From: Aplectana chamaeleonis
Lineage: Eukaryota > Nematoda > Chromadorea > Rhabditida > Cosmocercidae
Direction of reading: 5' to 3'
Assembly (NCBI GenBank): GCA_029168955.1
Contig: JAPDOI010000949.1
Location: 62,001 to 126,000, forward strand
Length of the DNA: 64,000 bases
The notes below the pieces were generated by a model. It worked only from the letters and a program-made list of their open reading frames with translations. It ran no database searches and was not told where the DNA came from. The position numbers and the translations under genes are program-made. Positions 45,655 through 59,326 of the stretch are shown one piece after another (position 1 is the stretch's first letter; every line of letters begins with the position of its first letter).

Positions 45655-46189
45655 CAGCCCTACTGGGGTCCTGCATACGTCCCATAATGTCCTTCGCAGG
45701 TCCCATGATGTGCTGCACACTCCTACTGAGATTCTACACACATTCTACAACGTCCTGCACACCCCTTCTGGGGTCCTGCACAAGTTCTTTGATGTACTGC
45801 ACACTTACTGGAGGTCCTGCACACGTTCCATGATGTCCTACTCTCATCCCTACTGGGGTCCTGCACAAGTTCTTTGATGTACTGCACACTCCTACTGAGG
45901 TCCTGCACACGTTCCATGATGTCCTACTCATCCCTACTGGGGTCCTACACACGATCCATAATGTTCTGCACAGGTCCCATGATGTCCTGCACACTCCTAC
46001 TGAGGTCCTGCACACATTCTACATTGTCCTGCACACCCCTACTGGGGTCCTGCACAAGTTCTTTGATGTCCTGCACACTCCTACTGAGGTCCTGCACACC
46101 CCTACTGGGGTCCTGCACAGGTTCATTGGTGTACTGCACACTCCTACTGAGGTCCTGCACACGTTCCATTATGTCCTACTCATTCCTAC

Positions 46190-46359
46190 GAGTGCGAGTA
46201 AGCAGCTTCGGGGAACCGTTCTGCTCCTAAACAAATCATACGTATCGATCGAACGTGTTCAGACAGGTAATTTCAGGTGAACATGTTTTGTCACTTCGAC
46301 AGGCATGTTTTAATTAACGTTAGAGCCGATCGGTTCCCCGAAGCTCTATACCGCTATTC
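46190..46359 (+). mobile_element. 171-bp TIR element, copy 14 (GTAAGC subtype)
   Basis: 170 bp. Left duplication CATTCCTAC, GTAAGC outer end, TAATTTCAGGTGAAC inside. Confidence 0.88.
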
Positions 46360-47271
46360 CATCCCTACTGGGGTCCTACACACGTCCCATAATGTCCTGC
46401 ACTTTCCTACTGAGGTCGTGCACACATTCTACAACGTCCTGCACACCCCTACTGGGGTCCTGCACAAGTTCTTTGATGTACTGCACACTCCTACTGAGGT
46501 CCTGCACACGCTCCATGATGTCCTACTCATCCCTACTGGGGTCCTGCACACGTTCCATAATGTTCTCCACAGGTCCCATGATGTCCTGCACACTCCTACT
46601 GAGATTGTGCACACATTCCACAACGTCCTGCACACCCCTTCTGGGGTCCTACACAAGTCCTTTGATGTACTGCACACTCCTACTGAGGTCCTGCACACAT
46701 TCTACAACGTCCTGCACACCCCTTCTGGGGTCCTGCACAAGTTCTTTGATGTACTGCACACTCCTTCTGAGGTCCTGCACACGTTCCATGATGTCCTACT
46801 CATCCCTACTGGGGTCCTGCACACGTTCCATAATGTTCTGCACAGGTCCCATGATTTCCTGCACACTACTACTGAGGTCCTGCACACATTCTACATCGTC
46901 CTGCATACCCCTACTGGGGTCCTGCACAGGTCCATTGATGTACTGCACACTCCTACTGAGGTCCTGCACACATTCTACAACGTCCTGCACAGCCCTTCTG
47001 GGGTCCTGCACAAGTTCTTTGATGTACTGCACACTCCTACTGAGGTCCTGCACACGTTCCATGATGTCCTACTCATCCCTACTGGGGTCCTGCACACGTT
47101 CCATAATGTTCTGCACAGGTCCCATGATTTCCTGCACATTCCTACTGAGGTCCTGCACACATTCTACATCGTCCTGCACACCCCTACTGGGGTCCTGCAC
47201 AAGTTCTTTGATGTCCTGCACACTCCTACTGAGGTCCTGCACACGTTCCATGATGTCCTACTCATCCCTAC

Positions 47272-47442
47272 GAGTGCGAGTATGCAGCTTCGGGGAACCG
47301 TTCTGCTCCAAAACAAATCATACGTATCGATCGAACGTGTTCAGACAGTTAATTGCAGGTAAACATGTCTTGCCACTTTGACAGGCATGTTTTAATTAAC
47401 GTTAGGAGCCGATCGGTTCCCCGAAGCTCTATACCGCTATTC
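47272..47442 (+). mobile_element. 171-bp TIR element, copy 15
   Basis: CATCCCTAC on both sides; CTCCAAAACAAATC variant. Confidence 0.88.
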
Positions 47443-47976
47443 CATCCCTACTGGGGTCCTGCATACGTCCCATAATGTCCTTCACAGGTCCCATGATGTC
47501 CTGCACACTCCTACTGAGATTCTACACACATTCTACAACGTCCTGCACACCCCTTCTGGGGTCCTGCACAAGTTCTTTGATGTACTGCACACTCCTACTG
47601 AGGTCCTGCACACGTTCCATGATGTCCTACTCATCCCTACTGGGGTCCTGCACAAGTTCTTTGATGTACTGCACACTCCTACTGAGGTCCTGCACACGTT
47701 CCATGATGTCCTACTCATCCCTACTGGGGTCCTACACACGATCCATAATGTTCTGCACAGGTCCCATGATGTCCTGCACACTCCTACTGAGGTCCTGCAC
47801 ACATTCTACATTGTCCTGCACACCCCTACTGGGGTCCTGCACAAGTTCTTTGATGTCCTGCACACTCCTACTGAGGTCCTGCACACCCCTACTGGGGTCC
47901 TGCACAGGTTCATTGGTGTACTGCACACTCCTACTGAGGTCCTGCACACGTTCCATTATGTCCTACTCATTCCTAC

Positions 47977-48147
47977 GAGTGCGAGTAAGCAGCTTCGGGG
48001 AACCGTTCTGCTCCTAAACAAATCATACGTATCGATCGAACGTGTTCAGACAGGTAATTTCAGGTGAACATGTTTTGTCACTTCGACAGGCATGTTTTAA
48101 TTAACGTTAGGAGCCGATCGGTTCCCCGAAGCTCTATACCGCTATTC
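47977..48147 (+). mobile_element. 171-bp TIR element, copy 16 (GTAAGC subtype)
   Basis: Left duplication CATTCCTAC; 705 bp (180 + 25 x 21) after copy 15. Confidence 0.88.
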
Positions 48148-48513
48148 CATCCCTACTGGGGTCCTACACACGTCCCATAATGTCCTGCACTTTCCTACTG
48201 AGGTCGTGCACACATTCTACAACGTCCTGCACACCCCTACTGGGGTCCTGCACAAGTTCTTTGATGTACTGCACACTCCTACTGAGGTCCTGCACACGTT
48301 CCATGATGTCCTACTCATCCCTACTGGGGTCCTGCACACGTTCCATAATGTTCTCCACAGGTCCCATAATTTCCTGCACACTCCTACTGAGGTCCTGCAC
48401 ACATCCTACATCGTCCTGCACACCCCTACTGGGGTCCTGCACAGGTCGATTGATGTACTGCGCACTCCCACTGAGGTCCTGCACACGTTCCATGATGTCC
48501 TACTCATCCCTAC

Positions 48514-48684
48514 GAGTGCGAGTATGCAGCTTCGGGGAACCGTTCTGCTTCTAAACAAATCATACGTATCGATCAAACGTGTTCAGACAGGTAATTGCAG
48601 GTAAACATGTTTTGTCACTTCGACAGGTATGTTTTAATTAACGTTAGGAGCCGATCGGTTCCCCGAAGCTCTATACCGCTATTC
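48514..48684 (+). mobile_element. 171-bp TIR element, copy 17
   Basis: CATCCCTAC on both sides; CTGCTTCTAAACAAATC variant; 537 bp after copy 16. Confidence 0.88.
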
Positions 48685-49412
48685 CATCCCTACTGGGGTC
48701 CTACACACGTCCCATAATGTCCTGCACTTTCCTACTGAGGTCGTGCACACATTCTACAACGTCCTGCACACCCCTACTGGGGCCCTGCACAGGTCCATTG
48801 ATGTACTGCACACTCCTACTGAGGTCCTGCACACGTTCCATGATGTCCTACTCATCCCTACTGGGGTCCTGCACAAGTTCTTTGATGTACTGCACACTCC
48901 TACTGGGAGGTCCTGCACACGTTCCATGATGTCCTACTCATTCCCTACTGGGGTCCTGCACACGTTCCATAATGTTCTGCACAGGTCCCATGATTTCCTT
49001 CGCACACTCCTACTGAGGTTCTGCACACATTCTACAACGTCCTGCACACCCCTACTGGGGTCCTGCACAGGTCCATTGATGTACTGCACACTCCTACTGA
49101 GGTCCTGCACACATTCTACAACGTCCTGCACACCCCTTCTGGGGTCCTGCACAAGTTCTTTGATGTACTGCACACTCCTACTGAGGTCCTGCACACGTTC
49201 CATGATGTCCTACTCATCCCTACTGGGGTCCTGCACACGTTCCATAATGTTCTGCACAGGTCCCATGATTTCCTGCACACTCCTACTGAGGTCCTGCACA
49301 CATTCTACATCGTCCTGCACACCCCTACTGGGGTCCTGCACAAGTTCTTTGATGTCCTGCGCACTCCTACTGAGGTCATGCACACGTTCCATGATGTCCT
49401 ACTCATCCCTAC

Positions 49413-49583
49413 GAGTGCGAGTATGCAGCTTCGGGGAACCGTTCTGCTCCTAAACAAATCATACGTATCGATCGAACGTGTTCAGACAGGTAATTGCAGG
49501 TAAACATGTCTTGTCACTTCGACAGGCATGTTTTAATTAACGTTAGGAGCCGATCGGTTCCCCGAAGCTCTATACCGCTATTC
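49413..49583 (+). mobile_element. 171-bp TIR element, copy 18
   Basis: CATCCCTAC on both sides; following monomer reads GTCCTGAACACGTCCC. Confidence 0.88.
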
Positions 49584-50117
49584 CATCCCTACTGGGGTCC
49601 TGAACACGTCCCATAATGTCCTGCACAGGTCCCATGATGTCCTGCACTTTCCTACTGAGGTTCTGCACACATTCTACAACGTCCTGCACACCTCTACTGG
49701 GGTCCTGCACAGGTCCATTGATGTACTGCACACTCCTACTGAGGTCCTGCACACATTCTACATCGTCCTGCACACCCCTTCTGGGGTCCTGCACAAGTTC
49801 TTTGATGTACTGCACACTCCTACTGAGGTCCTGCACACGTTCCATGATGTCCTACTCATCCCTACTGGGGTCCTACACACGCTCCATAATGTTCTGCACA
49901 GGTCCCATGATGTCCTGCACACTCCTACTGAGGTCCTGCACACATTCTACATTGTCCTGCACACCCCTACTGGGGTCCTGCACAAGTTCTTTGATGTCCT
50001 GCACACTCCTACTGAGGTCCTGCACACCCCTACTGGGGTCCTGCACAGGTTCATTGGTGTACTGCACACTCCTACTGAGGTCCTGCACACGTTCCATTAT
50101 GTCCTACTCATTCCTAC

Positions 50118-50288
50118 GAGTGCGAGTAAGCAGCTTCGGGGAACCGTTCTGCTCCTAAACAAATCATTCGTATCGATCGAACGTGTTCAGACAGGTAATT
50201 TCAGGTGAACATGTTTTGTCACTTCGACAGGCATGTTTTAATTAACGTTAGGAGCCGATCGGTTCCCCGAAGCTCTATACCGCTATTC
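50118..50288 (+). mobile_element. 171-bp TIR element, copy 19 (GTAAGC subtype)
   Basis: Left duplication CATTCCTAC; 705 bp after copy 18. Confidence 0.88.
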
Positions 50289-50843
50289 CATCCCTACTGG
50301 GGTCCTACACACGTCCCATAATGTCCTGCACTTTCCTACTGAGGTCGTGCACACATTCTACAACGTCCTGCACACCCCTACTGTGGTCCTGCACAAGTTC
50401 TTTGATGTACTGCACACTCCTACTGAGGTCCTGCACACGCTCCATGATGTCCTACTCATCCCTACTGGGGTCCTGCACACGTTCCATAATGTTCTCCACA
50501 GGTCCCATGATGTCCTGCACACTCCTACTGAGATTGTGCACACATTCCACAACGTCCTGCACACCCCTTCTGGGGTCCTACACAAGTCCTTTGATGTACT
50601 GCACACTCCTACTGAGGTCCTGCACACGTTCCATGATGTCCTACTCATCCCTACTGGGGTCCTGCACACGTTCCATAATGTTCTCCACAGGTCCCATAAT
50701 TTCCTGCACACTCCTACTGAGGTCCTGCACACATCCTACATCGTCCTGCACACCCCTACTGGGGTCCTGCACAGGTCGATTGATGTACTGCGCACTCCCA
50801 CTGAGGTCCTGCACACGTTCCATGATGTCCTACTCATCCCTAC

Positions 50844-51014
50844 GAGTGCGAGTATGCAGCTTCGGGGAACCGTTCTGCTTCTAAACAAATCATACGTATC
50901 GATCAAACGTGTTCAGACAGGTAATTGCAGGTAAACATGTTTTGTCACTTCGACAGGTATGTTTTAATTAACGTTAGGAGCCGATCGGTTCCCCGAAGCT
51001 CTATACCGCTATTC
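50844..51014 (+). mobile_element. 171-bp TIR element, copy 20
   Basis: CATCCCTAC on both sides; CTGCTTCTAAACAAATC variant as in copy 17; 726 bp after copy 19. Confidence 0.88.
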
Positions 51015-51548
51015 CATCCCTACTGGGGTCCTACACACGTCCCATAATGTCCTGCACTTTCCTACTGAGGTCGTGCACACATTCTACAACGTCCTGCACA
51101 CCCCTACTGGGGCCCTGCACAGGTCCATTGATGTACTGCACACTCCTACTGAGGTCCTGCACACGTTCCATGATGTCCTACTCATCCCTACTGGGGTCCT
51201 GCACAAGTTCTTTGATGTACTGCACACTCCTACTGAGGTCCTGCACACGTTCCATGATGTCCTACTCATCCCTACTGGGGTCCTGCACACGTTCCATAAT
51301 GTTCTGCACAGGTCCCATGATTTCCTGCACACTCCTACTGAGGTTCTGCACACATTCTACAACGTCCTGCACACCCCTACTGGGGTCCTGCACAGGTCCA
51401 TTGATGTACTGCACACTCCTACTGAGGTCCTGCACACATTCTACAACGTCCTGCACACCCCTTCTGGGGTCCTGCACAAGTTCTTTGATGTACTGCACAC
51501 TCCTACTGAGGTCCTGCACACGTTCCATTATGTCCTACTCATCCCTAC

Positions 51549-51719
51549 GAGTGCGAGTATGCAGCTTCGGGGAACCGTTCTGCTCCTAAACAAACCATAC
51601 GTGTCGATCAAACGTGTTGAGACCGGTAATTGCAGGTGAACATGTTTTGTCACTTCGACAGGCATGTTTTAATTAACGTTAGGAGCCGATCGGTTCCCCG
51701 AAGCTCTATACCTCTATTC
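51549..51719 (+). mobile_element. 171-bp TIR element, copy 21
   Basis: CATCCCTAC on both sides; right end CTATACCTCTATTC; several private substitutions (ACCATACGTGTCGATC). Confidence 0.88.
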
Positions 51720-53453
51720 CATCCCTACTGGGGTCCTGCATACGTCCCATAATGTCCTTCACAGGTCCCATGATGTCCTGCACACTCCTACTGAGATTCT
51801 ACACACATTCTACAACGTCCTGCACACCCCTTCTGGGGTCCTGCACAAGTTCTTTGATGTACTGCACACTCCTACTGAGGTCCTGCACGTTCCATGATGT
51901 CCTACTCATCCCTACTGGGGTCCTGCACACGTTCCATAATGCTCCTGCACAGGTCCCATGATTTCCTGCACACTCCTACTGAGGTCCTGCACACATTCTA
52001 CATCGTCCTGCATACCCCTACTGGGGTCCTGCACAGGTCCATTGATGTACTGCACACTCCTACTGAGGTCCTGCACACATTCTACAACGTCCTGCACACC
52101 CCTTCTGGGGTCCTGCACAAGTTCTTTGATGTACTGCACACTCCTACTGAGGTCCTGCACACGTTCCATGATGTCCTACTCATCCCTACTGGGGTCCTGC
52201 ACACGTTCCATAATGTTCTGCACAGGTCCCATGATTTCCTGCACACTCCTACTGAGGTCCTGCACACATTCTACATCGTCCTGCATACCCCTACTGGGGT
52301 CCTGCACAGGTCCATTGATGTACTGCACACCTCTACTGAGGTCCTGCACACATTCTACAACGTCCTGCACACCCCTTCTGGGGTCCTGCACAAGTTCTTT
52401 GATGTACTGCACACTCCTACTGAGGTCCTGCACACGTTCCATGATGTCCTACTCATCCCTACTGGGGTCCTGCACGTTCCATAATGTTCTGCACAGGTCC
52501 CATGATTTCCTGCACTCCTACTGAGGTCCTGCACACATTCTACATCGTCCTGCCCTACTGGGGTGCACAGGTCCATTGATGTACTGCACACTCCTACTGA
52601 GGTCCTGCACACATTCTACAACGTCCTGCACACCCCTTCTGGGGTCCTGCACAAGTTCTTTGATGTACTGCACACTCCTACTGAGGTCCTGCACACGTTC
52701 CATGATGTCCTACTCATCCCTACTGGGGTCCTGCACACGTTCCATAATGTTCTGCACAGGTCCCATGATTTCCTGCACACTCCTACTGAGGTCCTGCACA
52801 CATTCTACATCGTCCCATACCCCTACTGGGGTCCTGCACAGGTCCATTGATGTACTGCACACTCTACTGAGGTCCTGCACACATTCTACAACGTCCTGCA
52901 CACCCTTCTGGGGTCCTGCACAAGTTCTTTGATGTACTGCACACCCTACTGAGGTCCTGCACACGTTCCATGATGTCCTACTCATCCCTACTGGGGTCCT
53001 GCACACGTTCCATAATGTTCTGCACAGGTCCCATGATTTCCTGCACACTCCTACTGAGGTCCTGCACACATTCTACATCGTCCTGCATACCCCAACTGGG
53101 GTCCTGCACAGGTCCATTGATGTACTGCACACTCCTACTGAGGTCCTGCACACATTCTACAACGTCCTGCACACCCCTTCTGGGGTCCTGCACAAGTTCT
53201 TTGATGTACTGCACACTCCTACTGAGGTCCTGCACACGTTCCATGATGTCCTACTCATCCCTACTGGGGTCCTGCACACGTTCCATAATGTTCTGCACAG
53301 GTCCCATGATTTCCTGCACACTCCTACTGAGGTCCTGCACACATTCTACATCGTCCTGCACACCCCTACTGGGGTCCTGCACAAGTTCTTTGATGTCCTG
53401 CGCACTCCTACTGAGGTCATGCACACGTTCCATGATGTCCTACTCATCCCTAC

Positions 53454-53623
53454 GAGTGCGAGTATGCAGCTTCAGGAACCGTTCTGCTCCTAAACAAATC
53501 ATACGTATCGATCGAAACGTGTTCAGACAGGTAATTGCAGGTGAACATGTCTTGTCACTTCGACAGGCATGTTTTAATTAACGTTAGAGCCGATCGGTTC
53601 CCCGAAGCTCTATACCGCTATTC
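53454..53623 (+). mobile_element. 171-bp TIR element, copy 22
   Basis: 170 bp with a damaged left arm (AGCTTCAGGAACCG); counterpart of copy 32 in the ~5.17-kb duplication. Confidence 0.87.
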
Positions 53624-54158
53624 CATCCCTACTGGGGTCCTGAACACGTCCCATAATGTCCTGCACAGGTCCCATGATGTCTTGCACTTTCCTACTGAGG
53701 TTCTGCACACATTCTACAACGTACTGCACACCTCTACTGGGGTCCTGCACAGGTCCATTGATGTACTGCACACTCCTACTGAGGTCCTGCACAACATTCT
53801 ACATCGTCCTGCACACCCCTTCTGGGGTCCTGCACAAGTTCTTTGATGTACTGCACACTCCTACTGAGGTCCTGCACACGTTCCATGATGTCCTACTCCT
53901 CCCTACTGGGGTCCTACACACGCTCCATAATGTTCTGCACAGGTCCCATGATGTCCTGCACACTCCTACTGAGGTCCTGCACACATTCTACATTGTCCTG
54001 CACACCCCTACTGGGGTCCTGCACAAGTTCTTTGATGTCCTGCACACTCCTACTGAGGTCCTGCACACCCCTACTGGGGTCCTGCACAGGTTCATTGGTG
54101 TACTGCACACTCCTACTGAGGTCCTGCACACGTTCCATTATGTCCTACTCATTCCTAC

Positions 54159-54329
54159 GAGTGCGAGTAAGCAGCTTCGGGGAACCGTTCTGCTCCTAAA
54201 CAAATCATACGTATCGATCGAACGTGTTCAGACAGGTAATTTCAGGTGAACATGTTTTGTCACTTCGACAGGCATGTTTTAATTAACGTTAGGAGCCGAT
54301 CGGTTCCCCGAAGCTCTATACCGCTATTC
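54159..54329 (+). mobile_element. 171-bp TIR element, copy 23 (GTAAGC subtype)
   Basis: Left duplication CATTCCTAC; counterpart of copy 33. Confidence 0.88.
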
Positions 54330-54691
54330 CATCCCTACTGGGGTCCTACACGTCCCATAATGTCCTGCACTTTCCTACTGAGGTCGTGCACACATTCTAC
54401 AACGTCCTGCACACCCCTACTGGGGTCCTGCACAAGTTCTTTGATGTACTGCACACTCCTACTGAGGTCCTGCACACGCTCCATGATGTCCTACTCATCC
54501 CTACTGGGGTCCTGCACACGTTCCATAATGTTCTCCACAGTTCCCATGATGTCCTGCACACCTACTGAGATTGTGCACACATTCCACAACGTCCTGCACA
54601 CCTTCCTTCTGGGGTCCTGCACAGGTCGATTGATGTACTGCGCACTCCCACTGAGGTCCTGCACGTTCCATGATGTCCTACTCATCCCTAC

Positions 54692-54861
54692 GAGTGCGAG
54701 TATGGAGCTTCGGGAAACGGTTCTGCTTCTAAACAAATCATACGTATCGATCAAACGTGTTTGGACAGGTAATTGCAGGTAAACATGTTTTGTCACTTCG
54801 ACAGGTATGTTTTAATTATCGTTAGGAGCCGATCGGTTCCCGAAGCTCTATACCGCTATTC
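54692..54861 (+). mobile_element. 171-bp TIR element, copy 24
   Basis: 170 bp with GTATGGAGC, a mutated left arm and one base lost in the right arm; counterpart of copy 34. Confidence 0.87.
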
Positions 54862-55033
54862 CATCCCTACTGGGGTCCTACACACGTCCTGTCCTGCACT
54901 TTCCTACTGAGGTCGTGCACACATTCTACAACGTCCTGCACACCCCTACTGGGGCCCTGCACAGGTCCATTGATGTACTGCACACTCCTACTGAGGTCGT
55001 GCACACGTTACATTATGTCCTACTCATCCCTAC

Positions 55034-55204
55034 GAGTGCGAGTATGCAGCTTCGGGGAACCGTTCTGCTCCTAAGCAAATCATATGTATCGATCAAACGT
55101 TTTCAGACAGGTAACTGCAGGTAAACATAAACGTTACGTCACTTCAACAGGCCTGTTTTAACGTTAGGAGCCGATAAGTTCCCCGAAGCTCTATACCGCT
55201 ATTC
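55034..55204 (+). mobile_element. 171-bp TIR element, copy 25
   Basis: Diverged interior (AACATAAACGTTACGTC) yet still 171 bp; counterpart of copy 35. Confidence 0.86.
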
Positions 55205-55465
55205 CATCCCTACTGGGGTCCTACACACGTCCCATAATGTCCTGCACTTTCCTACTGAGGTCGTGCACACAATCTACAACGTCCTGCACACCCCTACTGG
55301 GGCCCTGCACAGGTCCATTGATGTACTGCACACTCCTACTGAGGTCCTGCACACATTCTACAACGTCCTGCACACCCCTATTGGGGCCCTGCACAGGTCC
55401 ATTGATGTACTGCACACTCCTACTGAGGTCCTGCACACGTTACATTATGTCCTACTCATCCCTAC

Positions 55466-55636
55466 GAGTGCGAGTATGCAGCTTCGGGGAACCGTTCTGC
55501 TCCTAAACAAATCATACGTATCGATCGAACGTGTTCAGACAGGTAATTGCAGGTAAACATGTTTTGTCACTTCGACAGGTATGTTTTAATTAACGTTAGG
55601 AGCCGATCGGTTCCCCGAAGCTCTATACCGCTATTC
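55466..55636 (+). mobile_element. 171-bp TIR element, copy 26
   Basis: CATCCCTAC on both sides; 432 bp (180 + 12 x 21) after copy 25. Confidence 0.88.
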
Positions 55637-55897
55637 CATCCCTACTGGGGTCCTACACACGTCCCATAATGTCCTGCACTTTCCTACTGAGGTCGCGCAC
55701 ACATTCTACAACGTCCTGCACACCCCTACTGGGGCCCTGCACAGGTCCATTGATGTACTGCACACTCCTACTGAGGTCCTGCACACATTCTACAACGTCC
55801 TGCACACCCCTACTTGAGTCCTGCACAAGTTCTTCGATGTACTGCACACTCATACTGAGGTCCTGCACATGCTCCATGATGTCCTACTCATCCCTAC

Positions 55898-56068
55898 GAG
55901 TGCGAGTATGCAGCTTCGGGGAACCGTTCTGCTCCTTAACAAATCATACGTATCGATCGAACGTGTTCAGACAGGTAATTGCAGGTGACCATGTTTTGTC
56001 ACTTCGACAGGTTTGTTTTAATTAACGTTAGGAGCCGATCGGTTCCCCGAAGCTCTATACCGCTATTC
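55898..56068 (+). mobile_element. 171-bp TIR element, copy 27
   Basis: CTCCTTAACAAATC and GACAGGTTTGTTTT variants, shared with copy 37. Confidence 0.88.
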
Positions 56069-56262
56069 CATCCCTACTGGGGTCCTGCACACGTCATAAA
56101 GTCCATCACAGGTCCCATGATGTCCTGCACACTCCTACTGAGATTCTGCACACATTCTACAACGTCCTGCACACCCTACTGGGGTCCTGCACAAGTTCTT
56201 TGATGTACTGCACACTCTACTGAGGTCCTGCACACGTTCCGCGATGTCCTACTCATCCCTAC

Positions 56263-56414
56263 GAGTGCGAGTATGCAGCTTCAGGGAACCGTTCTGCTCC
56301 TAAACAAATCGCATACGTATCGATCGAACGTGTTCAGACAGGTAATTGCAGGTAAACATGTTTTGTCACTTCGACAGGCATGTTTTAATTAACGTTGGGA
56401 GCCGATCGGTTCCC
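56263..56414 (+). mobile_element. 171-bp TIR element, copy 28 (right end deleted)
   Basis: Runs to GATCGGTTCCC and then jumps directly into CATCCCTAC; about 20 bp of the right terminus are missing. Confidence 0.85.
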
Positions 56415-56609
56415 CATCCCTACTGGGGTCCTGCGCCGTCCCTAATGTCCTTCACAGGTCCCATGATGTCCTGCACACTCCCTACTGAGATTCTGCACAC
56501 ATTCTACAACGTCCTGCACACCCTTCTGGGGTCCTGCACAAGTTCTTTGATGTACTGCACCTCTTACTAAGGTCCTGCACACGTCCCATGATGTCCTACT
56601 CATCCCTAC

Positions 56610-56775
56610 GAGTGCAGTATGCAACTTCGGGGAACCGCTCTGCCCCTAAACAAATCATACGTATCGATCGAACGTGTTCAGACAGGTAATTGCAGGTCAA
56701 CATGTTTTGTCACTTCGACAATCATGTTTCAACGTTAGGAGCCGATCGGTTCCACAAAGTTCTATACCGCTATTC
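56610..56775 (+). mobile_element. 171-bp TIR element, copy 29
   Basis: 166 bp; both arms mutated (GCAACTTCGG, GGTTCCACAAAGTTC). Confidence 0.85.
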
Positions 56776-56973
56776 CATCCCTACTGGGGTCTGCATACGT
56801 CCCATAATGTCCTTCACAGGTCCCATGATGTCCTGCACACTCCTACTGAGATTCTACACACATTCTACAACGTCCTGCACACCCCTATCTGGGGTCCTGC
56901 ACAAGTTCTTTGATGTACTGCACACTCTTACTAAGGTCCTGCACACGTTCCATGATGTCCTACTCATCCCTAC

Positions 56974-57109
56974 GAGTGCGAGTATGAGAACCGTTCTGCT
57001 CCTAAACAAATCGCCGTATCGATCGAATGTCTTCAGACGGATAATTGTAGGTAAACATGTTTTGTCACTTCGACGGGCATGTTTTAATTAACGTTGGAGC
57101 CGATCGGTT
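56974..57109 (+). mobile_element. 171-bp TIR element, copy 30 (both arms shortened)
   Basis: 136 bp; left arm reads GTATGAGAACCG and the right end is lost after CGATCGGTT, before CATCCCTAC. Confidence 0.84.
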
Positions 57110-57288
57110 CATCCCTACTGGGGTCCTGCATACGTCCCATAATGTCCTTCACAGGTCCCATGATGTCCTGCACACTCCTACTGAGATTCTACACATTCTA
57201 CAACGTCCTGCACACCTACTGGGGTCCTGCACAGGCACACTCTTACTGAGGTCCTGCACACGTTCCATGATGTCCTACTCATCCCTAC

Positions 57289-57412
57289 TGAACCGTTCTG
57301 CTCCTAAACACTGTATCGATCTAACGTCTTCAGACGGGTAATTGTAGGTAAACATGTTTTGTCACTTCGACAGGCATGTTTTAATTAACGTTAAGAGCCG
57401 ATCGCTCTATTC
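57289..57412 (+). mobile_element. 171-bp TIR element, copy 31 (left end deleted)
   Basis: 124 bp; jumps from ATCCCTACTG to AACCGTTCTGC and has a shortened right arm (GATCGCTCTATTC). Confidence 0.84.
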
Positions 57413-58623
57413 CATCCCTACTGGGGTCCTGCATACGTCCCATAATGTCCTTCACACACTCCTACTGAGATTCTGCACACATTCTACAACGTCCTGCACA
57501 CCCTTCTGGGGTCCTGCACAAGTTCTTTGATGTACTGCACACTCTTACTGAGGTCCTGCACACGTTCCATGATGTCCTACTCATCGATGTCCTACTCATC
57601 CCTACTGGGGTCCTGCACACGTTCCATAAATGTTCTGCACAGGTCCCATGATTTCCTGCACACCCTACTGGAGGTCCTGCACACATCTCTACGTATCGTC
57701 CTGCATACCCCTACTGGGGTCCTGCACAGGTCCATTGATGTACTGCACACTCCCAATACTGGAGGTCCTGCACACATTCTACAACGTCTCTGCACACCCC
57801 TTCCTGGGGGTCCTGCACAAGTTCTTGATGTACTGCACACTCCTACTGAGGTCCTGCACACGTTCCATGATGTCCTTACTCATCCCTACTGGGGTCCTGC
57901 ACACGTTCCATAATGTTCTGCACAGGTCCCATGATTTCCTGCACACCCTACTGAGGTCCTGCACACATTCTACATCGTCCTGCATACCCCTACTGGGGTC
58001 CTGCACAGGTCCATTGATGTACTGCACACCCTACTGGAGGTCCTGCACACATTCTACAACGTCCTGCACACCCCTTCTGGGGTCCTGCACAAGTTCTTTG
58101 ATGTACTGCACACTCCTACTGAGGTCCTGCACACGTTCCATGATGTCCTACTCATCCCTACTGGGGTCCTGCACACGTTCCATAATGTTCTGCACAGGTC
58201 CCATGATTTCCTGCACACTCCTACTGAGGTCCTGCACACATTCTACATCGTCCTGCATACCCCTACTGGGGTCCTGCACAGGTCCATTGATGTACTGCAC
58301 ACTCCTACTGAGGTCCTGCACACATTCTACAACGTCCTGCACACCCCTTCTGGGGTCCTGCACAAGTTCTTTGATGTACTGCACACTCTACTGGAGGTCC
58401 TGCACACGTTCCATGATGTCCTACTCATCCCTACTGGGGTCCTGCACACGTTCCATAATGTTCTGCACAGGTCCCATGATTTCCTGCACACTCCTACTGA
58501 GGTCCTGCACACATTCTACATCGTCCTGCACACCCCTACTGGGGTCCTGCGCAAGTTCTTTGATGTCCTGCGCACTCCTACTGAGGTCATGCACACGTTC
58601 CATGATGTCCTACTCATCCCTAC

Positions 58624-58794
58624 GAGTGCGAGTATGCAGCTTCGGGGAACCGTTCTGCTCCTAAACAAATCATACGTATCGATCGAACGTGTTCAGACAG
58701 GTAATTGCAGGTGAACATGTCTTGTCACTTCGACAGGCATGTTTTAATTAACGTTAGGAGCCGATCGGTTCCCCGAAGCTCTATACCGCTATTC
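58624..58794 (+). mobile_element. 171-bp TIR element, copy 32
   Basis: CATCCCTAC on both sides; followed by the GTCCTGAACACGTCCC monomer as after copies 18 and 22. Confidence 0.88.
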
Positions 58795-59326
58795 CATCCC
58801 TACTGGGGTCCTGAACACGTCCCATAATGTCCTGCACAGGTCCCATGATGTCTTGCACTTTCCTACTGAGGTTCTGCACACATTCTACAACGTACTGCAC
58901 ACCTCTACTGGGGTCCTGCACAGGTCCATTGATGTACTGCACACTCCTACTGAGGTCCTGCACACATTCTACAACGTCCTGCACACCCCTTCTGGGGTCC
59001 TGCACAAGTTCTTTGATGTACTGCACACTCCTACTGAGGTCCTGCACACGTTCCATGATGTCCTACTCCTCCCTACTGGGGTCCTACACACGCTCCATAA
59101 TGTTCTGCACAGGTCCCATGATGTCCTGCACACTCCTACTGAGGTCCTGCACACATTCTACATTGTCCTGCACACCCCTACTGGGGTCCTGCACAAGTTC
59201 TTTGATGTCCTGCACACTTACTGAGGTCCTGCACACCCCTACTGGGGTCCTGCACAGGTTCATTGGTGTACTGCACACTCCTACTGAGGTCCTGCACACG
59301 TTCCATTATGTCCTACTCATTCCTAC

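Larger units (their letters stand above)
53454..56414 (+). repeat. Segmental duplication, left copy (pairs with 58624-61614)
   Basis: Seven consecutive 171-bp elements (copies 22-28) recur in the same order as copies 32-38, with offsets of 5168-5181 bp and matching private variants such as CATTCCTAC/GTAAGC, CTGCTTCTAAAC and CTCCTTAAC. Confidence 0.85.
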
